Positions 14,749-21,932 are shown, counted from the first letter of the stretch. The stretch: 31,078 nt of DNA from an uncultured bacterium (GCA_903862375.1 CAIOXR010000039.1:1-31078), one strand, 5' to 3'. Notes: a model not told the origin generated them from the sequence alone. Translations and numbers: made by a program.

Positions 14749-16188
14749 TTAATATGATTTAGCAAAAATAACTCTTATTTTAGAAGGTTTACCAGATTTA
14801 ATGCATACCCCTTTTTCTTCTTTTTCATCAAGAGGAATACAACGGACAGTTGCACCTGTTTCTTCTTTTATTTTAGCTTCTATATCTTCATCTCCACACC
14901 AGTGAGCTTTTGCAAATTTACCTTCTTCTATAACTTTTACAAAATCATCCCAGTTATCTACTAATACTATATTATTCACTAAGCGATTCTTTGCTTGTTC
15001 GAATAAATTCTTCTGTATTAATTCTAAAATTGTTACTACTGTATCTTTAAGTTCTGGAAGTGAGACAGATTTCTTTTCACCTGTATCTCTACGGACAACC
15101 ATAACAGTATTTGAAGCTATATCCTTTGGTCCAATCTCTATTCTTAATGGAACTCCCTTTTTCTCCCATTCATAATATTTTTCTCCCGGACGTATATCCC
15201 TATTATCAAGCTTTACACTGATACCAGAAGAAATTAAATTTGAAAAAATATTTTGTGATTCTTCTTCTACAATTTGTTTATCCCATTCTTTTGGAATAAT
15301 TGGAATAATAACAACTTGTATTGAAGCAATTTTAGGTGGTAAAACTAATCCTTTATCATCACTATGAGTCATAATAAGCCCACCAATAGTCCTAGTAGAT
15401 AAACCCCAACTAGTTTGCCATCCATATTGTCGAGTATTTGATTCATCTAAAAAAGTAACATCAAATGCTTTTGCGAAATTCTGTCCTAAATTATGAGAAG
15501 TAGCAAATTGTAATGCTTTTCCATCTTGCATCATAGTTTCTATTGTATATGTACCTTTTGCTCCAGCAAATTTTTCAGATTCAGATTTTTTACCTGGAAT
15601 AGTAGGAATCGCCATATAATTTTCAGCAAAATCTTTATAGATATCTAGCATCATTAATGCTCTTTTTTCTGCATCTTCTTCTGTCGCATGTACTGTATGA
15701 CCTTCTTGCCATAGAAATTCTGTAGTACGAAGAAATAATCGTGTTCTCATTTCCCACCTTATAACATTTGCCCACTGATTAATCAAAAGTGGTAAATCAC
15801 GATGAGAACGAACCCATTTTGAAAAAACTTCATACATTATAGTCTCAGAGGTTGGTCGAAGGACTAAAGGTTCTTCTAATTTCTTACCCCCCGCATGAGT
15901 AACTACTGCTACTTCAGGAGCAAAACCTTCCACGTGATCCTTTTCTTTATTTAATAGCTTTTCAGGAATAAGCATAGGAAAATATGCATTTTGTACTCCA
16001 GTTAACTTAAATTTTTCATCAAGAATTTTTTGAGTCTTCTCCCATAATGCATATCCATAAGGTTTAATAATCATACAGCCCTTTACTGGAGAATTCTCAG
16101 CCAAATCAGCTACTTCAATAATATCAAGATACCATTGGCTATAATCAACGGCTCTACTTGTAATTTTTTTTTCCTCAAATTTATCCAT
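14749..16188 (-). CDS. proS: Prolyl-tRNA synthetase, archaeal/eukaryotic type
   Basis: This 479-residue class II synthetase charges tRNA-Pro. Sequence features belong to the archaeal/eukaryotic-like group (as in Thermus): SQWYLDIIEVADLAENSPVKG near the N-terminus, RPTSETIMY (about 112-120), the motif-2 stretch VIRWEMRTRLFLRTTEFLWQEGHT, GWQTSWGLSTRTIGGLIMTHSD (motif 3), an anticodon domain and a C-terminal zinc-domain remnant with AHWCGDEDIE...VRCIP, ending in Tyr as in this group. A bacterial-type proS lies 0.8 kb away. Both carry the same promoter sequence. The start follows TAGTAT by 8 nt and is likely leaderless. One of the pair probably supplies all charging; sequence integrity favours this one. 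Confidence 0.93.
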   Translation of the reverse strand: MDKFEEKKITSRAVDYSQWYLDIIEVADLAENSPVKGCMIIKPYGYALWEKTQKILDEKFKLTGVQNAYFPMLIPEKLLNKEKDHVEGFAPEVAVVTHAGGKKLEEPLVLRPTSETIMYEVFSKWVRSHRDLPLLINQWANVIRWEMRTRLFLRTTEFLWQEGHTVHATEEDAEKRALMMLDIYKDFAENYMAIPTIPGKKSESEKFAGAKGTYTIETMMQDGKALQFATSHNLGQNFAKAFDVTFLDESNTRQYGWQTSWGLSTRTIGGLIMTHSDDKGLVLPPKIASIQVVIIPIIPKEWDKQIVEEESQNIFSNLISSGISVKLDNRDIRPGEKYYEWEKKGVPLRIEIGPKDIASNTVMVVRRDTGEKKSVSLPELKDTVVTILELIQKNLFEQAKNRLVNNIVLVDNWDDFVKVIEEGKFAKAHWCGDEDIEAKIKEETGATVRCIPLDEKEEKGVCIKSGKPSKIRVIFAKSY

Positions 16189-16196
16189 ACATCATT

Positions 16197-16225
16197 ATAC
16201 TACCCTAAAAACACACATAGGTCAA
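16197..16225 (-). promoter_or_regulatory. Promoter of archaeal-type proS (copy 1)
   Basis: On the minus strand TTGACC (16225-16220) and TAGTAT (16202-16197) are 17 nt apart, and the ATG at 16188 follows after 8 nt. The 33-bp block 16196-16228 matches 18285-18317 before the bacterial-type proS at 28 positions. Confidence 0.75.
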
Positions 16226-16227
16226 AA

Positions 16228-16268
16228 ACCAAAATAATTACTAGGTCTTGCCTAGCAATTATTTTGGT
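16228..16268. repeat. Left hairpin of the RAYT cassette
   Basis: The core CTAGG-TCTTG-CCTAG (16241-16255) is extended outward by complementary arms to 16228 and 16268 with one A-C mismatch. The core and the CAATT next to it are identical to the hairpin after the transposase gene. The TTGCCT inside it (16248-16253) probably serves as the -35 of the transposase promoter. Confidence 0.85.
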
Positions 16269-16275
16269 ATACAAT
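16248..16275 (+). promoter_or_regulatory. Transposase promoter partly inside the hairpin
   Basis: TTGCCT (16248-16253) and TACAAT (16270-16275) are 16 nt apart; the ATG at 16282 follows after 6 nt. Placing the -35 in the hairpin loop and arm could tie expression to hairpin state; that is inference. Confidence 0.55.
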
Positions 16276-16281
16276 ACATAT

Positions 16282-16938
16282 ATGTCTATTCGAAAAGTAA
16301 ATTTAATTAATAATGAATATTACCATCTCTTTAATCGTGGTAATAGTAAACAAAAAATCTTTCATGATAATGAAGATTATTTTCGATTCATGAGTCTTGT
16401 TTATGCTTGCAATTCAGAAAATAATTTTAAAGTTTTCATTTTAACAAAATCACAAAGTCCTTATGATTTTGAAAGAGGTAAACAGTTAGTATCAATAGGG
16501 TCTTTTTGTATTATGCCAAATCATTTTCATATTCTCATAACACAAATAGAAGATGGTGGTATTAGTAAATTTATGAAGAAATTAACTACAGCGTATGTAA
16601 TGTATTACAATAAAAAATACAAACATACAGGAGGACTATTTGAAGGCAAATTTAAATCTGAACATATAAATAACGAACGTTACCTGAAATACCTATTTTC
16701 ATATATACATCTAAATCCTATAAAGCTTATACAAAAAAATTGGAAAGAAATTAGAATTAAAAACAAAAAAGAAGTATTAGAATATTTATATAATTATCAA
16801 TATAGTAGTTACCTTGATTATTTAGAAACAGGAAGAATTCAAAATAGAATCTTAAACAAAGAATCTTTTCCTAAATATTTTCCAAATAAAAAATTATTTA
16901 CGAAAGAAATCTTTGAGTGGCTTAATTACAAAAACTAA
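16282..16938 (+). CDS. REP-associated-type tyrosine (Y1, HUH) transposase
   Basis: This 218-residue Y1/HUH single-strand transposase is of the IS200/IS605-like REP-associated (RAYT) type. The N-terminus VNLINNEYYHLFNRGNSK is typical, the HUH metal motif is PNHFHILI (about 87-94), and the likely catalytic tyrosine lies in KLTTAYVMYYNKKY with GGLFEGKFKSEHI following. YIHLNP is the family's last conserved block. HUH transposases cut and rejoin single-stranded DNA at hairpins. The gene is intact and flanked by two copies of the same hairpin, as expected for a RAYT and its repeats. I chose 16282 rather than an upstream in-frame ATG because a -10 box ends 6 nt before it and homology begins here. 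The hairpin after the gene overlaps its TAA. Confidence 0.92.
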   Translation: MSIRKVNLINNEYYHLFNRGNSKQKIFHDNEDYFRFMSLVYACNSENNFKVFILTKSQSPYDFERGKQLVSIGSFCIMPNHFHILITQIEDGGISKFMKKLTTAYVMYYNKKYKHTGGLFEGKFKSEHINNERYLKYLFSYIHLNPIKLIQKNWKEIRIKNKKEVLEYLYNYQYSSYLDYLETGRIQNRILNKESFPKYFPNKKLFTKEIFEWLNYKN

Positions 16939-16966
16939 AATTGCTAGGTCTTGCCTAGCAATTTTA
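16936..16966. repeat. Right hairpin of the RAYT cassette
   Basis: A 13-bp perfect stem surrounds a TCTTG loop (16949-16953). The first three bases are the transposase TAA. The core is identical to the left hairpin. On either strand it is followed by a T-rich run, so it can also terminate the transposase and the bacterial-type proS transcripts. Confidence 0.88.
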
Positions 16967-17003
16967 ATTAGAAAACATTTGATAAAATTTTTTAGACATA
17001 TAA
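16967..17003. repeat. Direct repeat A2: decayed copy of the start of mreB
   Basis: It matches 14711-14747 at 35 of 37 positions. On the minus strand it reads ATG then SKKFYQMFSN and a stop, against FKKFYQMFSN in real mreB. It begins at the base next to the right hairpin of the RAYT cassette and lies just after the stop of the bacterial-type proS. Confidence 0.85.
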
Positions 17004-17017
17004 AATCAATTAAATAT

Positions 17018-18277
17018 TTAATTTTTATTTTCTAGAAAACTAATTAAATCATCGAGAGAAATTATCTTTCCATTTGCTTCAGTTCTTTTCTTAATCTCAA
17101 ATCCTCCGTCAGCTAAACTACGCTTTGATACTACAACTCTATAAGGTATACCGATAAGATCAGAGTCAGCAAACTTCTCTCCTGCACTTACGTCACTACG
17201 ATCATCAAATAATACTTCGATACCTTTTTCATTTAGTTTATTATAAAGTTCATCGGCACTATTCTTAATATTCTCATCATTGCCCAATACAAGTAAATGT
17301 ACTTTGAATGGTGCGATACTCTCAGGCCATATTATACCCTTATCATCAGAAAGGACTTCTACTACTGTACCCATCAATCTACCAAGACCGACTCCATAAC
17401 TACCCATTACTACAAGCTTTTCTTCCCCATTTTCGTCTTTGTATTTCAAGTCAAAAGGAGCAGAGAATTTAGTGCCAAGTGAGAATATGTTCCCTACCTC
17501 TATTGATTTATTCTCAACTAAATCTTCTTTATTTATACCTAGACTCTCAAGTACTTCATCAGTATAAACTTCTTTGTTTATTGCTATGCCTTTGTTCTCA
17601 TCTATATATATTATATCTTCACCTGCTCCAGTAATAGTCTGAAATTCATGAGAGAATTTTGAAAAAGTTCCACCTGAAGCAAAAGTAATATATGTAAGGT
17701 GTCCTATACCTGCTCTTTGGAAAATATTCTTATATGCGATTTTAGCTTTTTCATAGAATTCATTATGCTCTTCTTCACTTCTTGAGAATGAATAAAGTGC
17801 CTTCCAGTAAAACTCTCTTCCTCGTAAAATACCAGACTTACTTCTTATTTCATTTCTAAAAATACTTTTGAAATCATAAGTGTAGATAGGTAAATCTTTA
17901 TAAGAAGATACATATGACTTTAGTATATTCGCATGTGCTTCTTCGTTTGTGAAAGAAAGGCCAACCTCTCCACCATTTTTTAATTTTGTTTTAAACCAGT
18001 TATCTACTACATCATCGCTCCATCGATCTGACTTTTCCCAAACTTCTTTACTTTGAAAGACACTAGTCCTCATTTCTATACCACCAATCTTATTCATTTC
18101 CTCTCGGATAATGTTCTCAATATTATTCAAAACACGAAGACCTAATGGCAAATAAGAATAAACTCCTGCCATCTCTTTATTGATAAAACCTGCTCTTATA
18201 AGGAGTTCAGCATTAAGGGAGACTTCATCTGCAGGGCTGTCCTTTTTTGTCCTTGTAAATAGTTGTGATTGTTTCAT
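17018..18277 (-). CDS. proS: Prolyl-tRNA synthetase, bacterial type without editing domain
   Basis: This 419-residue class II synthetase is of the bacterial type, with the start MKQSQLFTRTKKDSPADEVSLNAELL, motif 1 GVYSYLPLGLRVLNNIENIIREEM, a motif-2 region FRNEIRSKSGILRGREFYWKALYSF, GTFSKFSHEFQTITGAGED, motif 3 MGSYGVGLGRLMGTVVE and the anticodon-binding domain (HLLVLGN...DDRSDVSAGEKFADSDLIGIPYRVVV). The INS editing domain between motifs 2 and 3 is missing, as in mitochondrial and alphaproteobacterial short forms. The usual KDxYSF of motif 2 reads KALYSF here and the THEE-type loop reads TNEE, so activity could be altered. The gene is intact and shares its promoter with the other proS. It could be the resident copy or a decaying or specialised one. 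Confidence 0.9.
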   Translation of the reverse strand: MKQSQLFTRTKKDSPADEVSLNAELLIRAGFINKEMAGVYSYLPLGLRVLNNIENIIREEMNKIGGIEMRTSVFQSKEVWEKSDRWSDDVVDNWFKTKLKNGGEVGLSFTNEEAHANILKSYVSSYKDLPIYTYDFKSIFRNEIRSKSGILRGREFYWKALYSFSRSEEEHNEFYEKAKIAYKNIFQRAGIGHLTYITFASGGTFSKFSHEFQTITGAGEDIIYIDENKGIAINKEVYTDEVLESLGINKEDLVENKSIEVGNIFSLGTKFSAPFDLKYKDENGEEKLVVMGSYGVGLGRLMGTVVEVLSDDKGIIWPESIAPFKVHLLVLGNDENIKNSADELYNKLNEKGIEVLFDDRSDVSAGEKFADSDLIGIPYRVVVSKRSLADGGFEIKKRTEANGKIISLDDLISFLENKN

Positions 18278-18285
18278 ATACCCCT

Positions 18286-18314
18286 ATACTACCCTAAAAA
18301 CACAGTCCAGTCAA
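18286..18314 (-). promoter_or_regulatory. Promoter of bacterial-type proS (copy 2)
   Basis: On the minus strand TTGACT (18314-18309) and TAGTAT (18291-18286) are 17 nt apart; the ATG at 18277 follows after 8 nt. The same spacings and sequence block occur before the other proS. Confidence 0.75.
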
Positions 18315-18337
18315 AAAACATAATATTATATTGCTGT

Positions 18338-18366
18338 TTGCAAAATAATGACTTTTCTGGTATTAT
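18338..18366 (+). promoter_or_regulatory. rpsB promoter
   Basis: TTGCAA (18338-18343) and TATTAT (18361-18366) are 17 nt apart with TGG before the -10 box (extended -10). Transcription would start near 18373, leaving a leader of about 158 nt, the longest leader of any gene here. Confidence 0.65.
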
Positions 18367-18371
18367 ATGAC

Positions 18372-18530
18372 TACTTTCCGTGAGGAGTTTTTTATTTAAA
18401 AACCCTTGTAAATGAGGCTTAGACTTATATAGTCGGCCGAGCTGGAATGCTTAAAAACGGAGAGTATTATAATTAATTTCTGTCCCCTAAAAAGGCAGAT
18501 CCGTAAAAAACGGAAAACATAGAAATACAT
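18372..18530 (+). promoter_or_regulatory. Structured rpsB leader, candidate S2 autoregulation site
   Basis: TACTTTCCG (18372-18380) pairs with CGGAGAGTA (18458-18466), enclosing further elements such as GACT-TATAT-AGTC (18422-18434). Next to the gene, TCCGT-AAAAA-ACGGA (about 18500-18514) forms a small hairpin. No Shine-Dalgarno sequence precedes the ATG. Leaders of rpsB bind S2 in several bacterial groups; that role here is inference. There is no gene in this stretch. Confidence 0.45.
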
Positions 18531-19229
18531 ATGAATACACAAAATAGTGTTATAGAAGAAATGTTTGCAAATGGTACTCATTACGGGTACTCAAAGAGTC
18601 GTCGTCACCCTACTACTAGTTCTTATATCTTTGCGACAAAGAACGGAGTAGATATTATAAACATAGAGAAGACTGCAGAGCTTTTCGAAAAAGCAATTGC
18701 AAAAGTAGAAGAACTAGCTCAAGCTGGTAAAACTATTCTTTTCGTAGGTACAAAAGCAGAAGCTCGCCAACAAATCATAGAGACTGCATTATCTTTAAAT
18801 ATGCCTTATGTTTCTGAACGTTGGGTTGGAGGTACTCTTACAAACTTCCCTGAAATCAAGAAACGTATAACTAAGCTTCTAGATCTTCGTGATCAGAAAG
18901 AAAAAGGTGGCCTTGATAAATATACTAAGAAAGAAAGACTTCTTATCGACAGAGAAATGGATGATATGACAAAGAATTTCCAAGGGTTAACTGGTATAAC
19001 TAAAACTCCTGATGCAATGTTCGTAATTGATCCAAAGAAAGAGCATATAGCTGTAACAGAAGCTCATAAGATGAATCTCCCTGTTATCTCAGTTATGAAT
19101 ACAGACTGTAATGTGAAGCATTCACAATTCCCTATTATTGCAAATGACGCATCAATCTCAAGTATTACTTTCTTTTTAACTCAAATCAAAAATGCTTATA
19201 ATAAAGGAAGTATGGGTGAGAAAAAGTAA
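18531..19229 (+). CDS. rpsB: 30S ribosomal protein S2
   Basis: This 232-residue protein is close to the usual S2 length (about 240). It shows the family pattern: FANGTHYGYSKSRRHP (about 12-27) in place of the common GAHFGHQTRRWNP, YIFATKNGVDIINIEKT, ILFVGTKAEARQQI, YVSERWVGGTLTNFPEI, PDAMFVIDPKKEHIAVTEA and PVISVMNTDCNVKHSQFPIIANDAS. S2 binds late to the 30S head-body junction. tsf follows after 39 nt, the classic rpsB-tsf pair. Neither gene has a visible Shine-Dalgarno sequence. The ATG at 18531 gives the expected N-terminus. Confidence 0.97.
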   Translation: MNTQNSVIEEMFANGTHYGYSKSRRHPTTSSYIFATKNGVDIINIEKTAELFEKAIAKVEELAQAGKTILFVGTKAEARQQIIETALSLNMPYVSERWVGGTLTNFPEIKKRITKLLDLRDQKEKGGLDKYTKKERLLIDREMDDMTKNFQGLTGITKTPDAMFVIDPKKEHIAVTEAHKMNLPVISVMNTDCNVKHSQFPIIANDASISSITFFLTQIKNAYNKGSMGEKK

Positions 19230-19268
19230 TTAAAATATTTATTAATTCATTAAAAATAAAAATAAATT

Positions 19269-20051
19269 ATGTCTATACAAATAACAGCTCAATTAGTAAA
19301 AGAATTAAGAGATAGTACTGGTGTATCTGTAATGCAATGCAAAAATGCACTTGAAGAAGCAGAGGGAGATATGGAAAAAGCTCTTATAATCCTAAAAAAG
19401 AAATCAAGTAGTATCGCAATGAAAAAAGCAGACCGTACTGCCCACGATGGTGTCATCGTAGTAGTAGAAGGAATGGGTAAAACTCTTCTTCTTACTCTTC
19501 ATTCTGAAACTGACTTCGTAGCAAGGAATGCTGACTTTATAACTCTTGCCAATGAACTTGCAAATATGGCATTAAATGAAGGAGTAGATGCTATGACTGC
19601 AAAGTCTCTAGATATCATCAACCCTATTGTTCAGAAAGTTGGTGAGAAAATCGAGCTTGGTAAAGTAGAAGTTATAGAAGGAGAAATACTTGGAAGCTAT
19701 GTACACGGAAGTAAGAGTGCAGTTATCGTCTCTCTTAAGGGAGGTTCCAAGGAACTTGCTAAAGATGTAGCTATGCATATAGCTGCTATGAAGCCTGCCT
19801 TTATAAAATCAGAAGATATCACAGAGGATGATAAAGCTAAAGTTATAGAAGTATTTGAAAAAGAAGTTGCAGAGTCTGACAAACCAGAAGAAATAAAAAA
19901 GAAAATGCTTGAAGGTAAAATTTCTACATACTTTAAAGAACAAACACTTATGGATCAGATGTTTATTAAAAATGGAGATATCACTATCGGGAATTTACTA
20001 AAAGAAAAAGGAGCTAATCTAATATCGTTTACCCAAGAATCTATTGGTTAA
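19269..20051 (+). CDS. tsf: Translation elongation factor Ts
   Basis: EF-Ts is the nucleotide exchange factor of EF-Tu. The 260-residue protein has the UBA-like N-terminus ITAQLVKELRDSTGVSVMQCKNALEEAEGDMEKAL (about 4-38), the TDFVARN motif (about 80-86) that inserts into EF-Tu, and a dimerisation core with VAMHIAAMKP (about 166-175). It is somewhat shorter than in E. coli (283). The spacer to rpsB is AT-only in character and lacks a ribosome binding site. A membrane protein gene follows 3 nt after the stop and is probably cotranscribed. Confidence 0.97.
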   Translation: MSIQITAQLVKELRDSTGVSVMQCKNALEEAEGDMEKALIILKKKSSSIAMKKADRTAHDGVIVVVEGMGKTLLLTLHSETDFVARNADFITLANELANMALNEGVDAMTAKSLDIINPIVQKVGEKIELGKVEVIEGEILGSYVHGSKSAVIVSLKGGSKELAKDVAMHIAAMKPAFIKSEDITEDDKAKVIEVFEKEVAESDKPEEIKKKMLEGKISTYFKEQTLMDQMFIKNGDITIGNLLKEKGANLISFTQESIG

Positions 20052-20054
20052 ATT

Positions 20055-20462
20055 ATGATTATAATAATTATTATTTTCTTTATATCTATAATCCTAGCAT
20101 TTGGAATGCTGACATTTCGTGCATGGGAGATAAGGACATCAAGATTATTAATAAATACTGAATCAATGCAAACATACAAAAAAGGACTATCTTTTGAAGA
20201 AATAGAAAAGATTGTATTATTTTCATTTAAACATATTATCCAATGGATAGTTATTTTTATTGTCAAAAATTGGTTTATAATTATAACAAAAATAAAACGT
20301 TTAATACAAAATAAACTTCCCAAAATTCATAAATTATTCAAAAAAAAACCAAAAACCGAATCAAGAAAGATATCTTTTGTAGAAAGAGCAGTTATGGAAT
20401 CTAAAATTAAGATTAGAAAAGTAAAAGAGAAAATTAAAAAAGATCACGAAGAAAAAGCCTAA
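20055..20462 (+). CDS. Small membrane protein of unknown function
   Basis: This 135-residue protein was not recognised. An N-terminal hydrophobic helix of isoleucines and phenylalanines (about 1-18) is followed by a polar segment with SFEEIEKIV, a second hydrophobic stretch (about 60-80, HIIQWIVIFIVKNWFIIIT), and a strongly basic tail (about 82-135) rich in K and R. The topology would be two membrane helices with the basic tail in the cytoplasm. It begins 3 nt after tsf and ends 14 nt before the cytidylyltransferase, so it belongs to this operon. The opposite-strand open frame here is a shadow. The basic tail could contact ribosomes or nucleic acid; that is inference only. Confidence 0.7.
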   Translation: MIIIIIIFFISIILAFGMLTFRAWEIRTSRLLINTESMQTYKKGLSFEEIEKIVLFSFKHIIQWIVIFIVKNWFIIITKIKRLIQNKLPKIHKLFKKKPKTESRKISFVERAVMESKIKIRKVKEKIKKDHEEKA

Positions 20463-20476
20463 ATTATTTTTCGTAA

Positions 20477-20899
20477 ATGAAAAAAAATAAAAATAAAATA
20501 AAAATTGGATTTACTTGTAGTGCTTTTGATTTATTGCACGCGGGACATTTATTAATGCTAAAAGAAATAAGGGCACAATGTGATTACCTAATTGTTGGTT
20601 TACAAACTAACCCTACTATTGACCGTAAAGAAAAACATAAACCAGTAGAATCTATAAAAGAAAGAAGAATACGTTTAGAAGGATGTAAATATGTAGATAA
20701 AGTTATTATTTACAAAACAGAATCTGATTTATATAAAATACTTAAAAAACTAAAACCTGATATACGATTCTTAGGTATCGATCATAAGGGTAAACATTTC
20801 ACAGGAGATGATCTCAATTTGAAGATAGTATTTAATACCAGAAATCACAATTACTCATCTAGTAATTTAATTGAGAGAATAATAAAAGCTTATAAATAA
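20477..20899 (+). CDS. Cytidylyltransferase-family nucleotidyltransferase
   Basis: This 140-residue protein is of the nucleotidyltransferase (HIGH) superfamily, closest in appearance to TagD/glycerol-3-phosphate cytidylyltransferase. Evidence: N-terminal GFTCSAFDLLHAGHLLML with the HxGH site (H21-A-G-H24), VGLQTNPTIDRKEKHKPVESIKERRIRLEGCKYVDKVI (typical substrate and dimer region), and a C-terminal YSSSNLIERI resembling the STT/SSS-N-I segment that contacts CTP. Such enzymes make CDP-glycerol, CDP-ethanolamine or ADP-heptose-type activated donors for envelope polymers. The substrate cannot be fixed from sequence. It is the last gene of the rpsB-tsf operon. Confidence 0.85.
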   Translation: MKKNKNKIKIGFTCSAFDLLHAGHLLMLKEIRAQCDYLIVGLQTNPTIDRKEKHKPVESIKERRIRLEGCKYVDKVIIYKTESDLYKILKKLKPDIRFLGIDHKGKHFTGDDLNLKIVFNTRNHNYSSSNLIERIIKAYK

Positions 20900-20978
20900 A
20901 GTGAAGTAGTTGATAATTTTCTATAATATGCTAATATAGTTATATAAATAAGCTAATTTGCTATTTAGTAAATACGAA

Positions 20979-21010
20979 AATATGTTGTTTTGGTAGGTAT
21001 CAAAGTTCAA
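20979..21010 (+). repeat. Decayed tRNA 5'-half copy 1
   Basis: AATATGTTGTTTTGGTAGG followed by TATCAAA is a shortened version of copy 2 and of the real tRNA 5' half, lacking the TAGCT segment. It keeps the ATATG start, the GTTTTGGTAGG block and the trailing ATCAAA. Confidence 0.6.
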
Positions 21011-21044
21011 TATGTTGTTTTAGCTGTTTTGGTAGGTATCAAAA
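21009..21044 (+). repeat. Decayed tRNA 5'-half copy 2
   Basis: ATGTTGTTTTAGCTG-TTTTGGTAGG lines up with ATGCCGCTTTAGCTCAGTTGGTAGAG of the tRNA at 21051-21076: TTTAGCT and TTGGTAG are conserved, while the acceptor strand has changed from GCCGC to GTTGT. No 3' half is present, so it cannot be a functional tRNA. Confidence 0.65.
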
Positions 21045-21052
21045 TATAATAT

Positions 21053-21128
21053 GCCGCTTTAGCTCAGTTGGTAGAGCAACACTTTTGTAAAGTGAAGGTC
21101 CTCAGTTCGACTCTGAGAAGCGGCTCCA
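21053..21128 (+). tRNA. tRNA-Thr (anticodon UGU)
   Basis: The acceptor GCCGCTT (21053-21059) pairs with AAGCGGC (21118-21124), the discriminator is T and CCA is encoded. The D-arm is AGCTCAGTTGGTAGAGC-like, the anticodon loop TTTGTAA gives UGU (Thr), and the T-arm CTCAG-TTCGACT-CTGAG is perfect. The first anticodon-stem pair (27-43) is A-A; the other four pairs are good. Two decayed copies of its 5' half lie directly upstream. Confidence 0.95.
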
Positions 21129-21130
21129 AA

Positions 21131-21166
21131 GTATAAAATAAATTTTGTCTTTATATTATTTTATAC
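21131..21166. terminator. Hairpin after tRNA-Thr
   Basis: GTATAAAATA (21131-21140) pairs with TATTTTATAC (21157-21166). It lies between the tRNA and the convergent thioredoxin-like gene. The stem is AT-rich, so it may be weak. Confidence 0.45.
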
Positions 21167-21169
21167 CCT

Positions 21170-21931
21170 CTAATTTTTATTAATAGATTCAATAATAGGT
21201 GCTACTGTTGATTCTGTAGTAATCACTGGCTTTTTCTTGACTGGTATAGATTTCTTTACTTCCGTATCTTCAGGTTTTTTTATTGTTTCTAATTCTGGGA
21301 AAGTCTTCTCTATTTCTTCAATCGTTTTAAAACCATTATAAACTTTCCCATTTATAACAATAGCTGGAAGATTATCTGAAACTTTATATATTGAAGTCAT
21401 CGCTTTAATAGAAGAAAGATCAAGATTATAATCAAATGAATACACTCTTAAATTTGGATACTTTTCACGAAGAGAAGTAAGAACGTAACCTTGTTTGGTA
21501 CAAGCATCACATTTATCATTCTTATAGAAATAAAGAATAAATATGGATTTCTGGCCACATCTTTCTGTTATTTTCTTCATTAATAAATAATCTTTTATTT
21601 CAAGCAAAGAATAATATTTTTTTAGTGAAACTACATTTGAGTCATCATTTCCCATATTGTTTTCACTGAAAGTTATCTTGTCGGCAAGAGAATTTAATTC
21701 AGAAGAAAGAACTGTAGTAGATACATCTTTACAAGATAGTTCTTGTAATAAAGAAAATTGAGTTTCCGAAGACATAAGGTCAACAGAAATTTTATCTTCT
21801 ATATTTTTTAGTTGATCAATCTTTTTATTACTAAGATAATTCGATAACCAAAGTCCTGATATAAAAATCGTTGACGTTATAAATAGAACAATTACATATT
21901 TTTTCCAATCATTCGGTTCATGTTCGTGCAT
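21170..21931 (-). CDS. Membrane-anchored thioredoxin-like protein
   Basis: This protein of about 253 residues has a short cytoplasmic N-terminus, one transmembrane helix (about 13-30, VIVLFITSTIFISGLWLS), a helical spacer (about 35-120) and a thioredoxin-like domain with FILYFYKNDKCDACTKQG. The C-D-A-C (about 141-144) is the expected redox pair and the later NLPAIVING supplies the cis-proline position. A Lys/Pro/Thr-rich tail follows from about 212. It would act outside the membrane as a thiol oxidoreductase. I take the ATG at 21931, which lies 1 nt after the glycosyltransferase stop. The upstream alternative is a GTG at 21949, inside the glycosyltransferase gene. Client proteins are unknown; another thiol protein (23287-24003) is nearby. 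Confidence 0.8.
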   Translation of the reverse strand: MHEHEPNDWKKYVIVLFITSTIFISGLWLSNYLSNKKIDQLKNIEDKISVDLMSSETQFSLLQELSCKDVSTTVLSSELNSLADKITFSENNMGNDDSNVVSLKKYYSLLEIKDYLLMKKITERCGQKSIFILYFYKNDKCDACTKQGYVLTSLREKYPNLRVYSFDYNLDLSSIKAMTSIYKVSDNLPAIVINGKVYNGFKTIEEIEKTFPELETIKKPEDTEVKKSIPVKKKPVITTESTVAPIIESINKN

Positions 21932-21932
21932 A

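Noticed and set aside
20048..20323. Minus-strand open frame opposite the small membrane protein
   Set aside because: It overlaps the tsf operon gene, which has proper spacing to its neighbours; the opposite frame is due to AT-rich codons.
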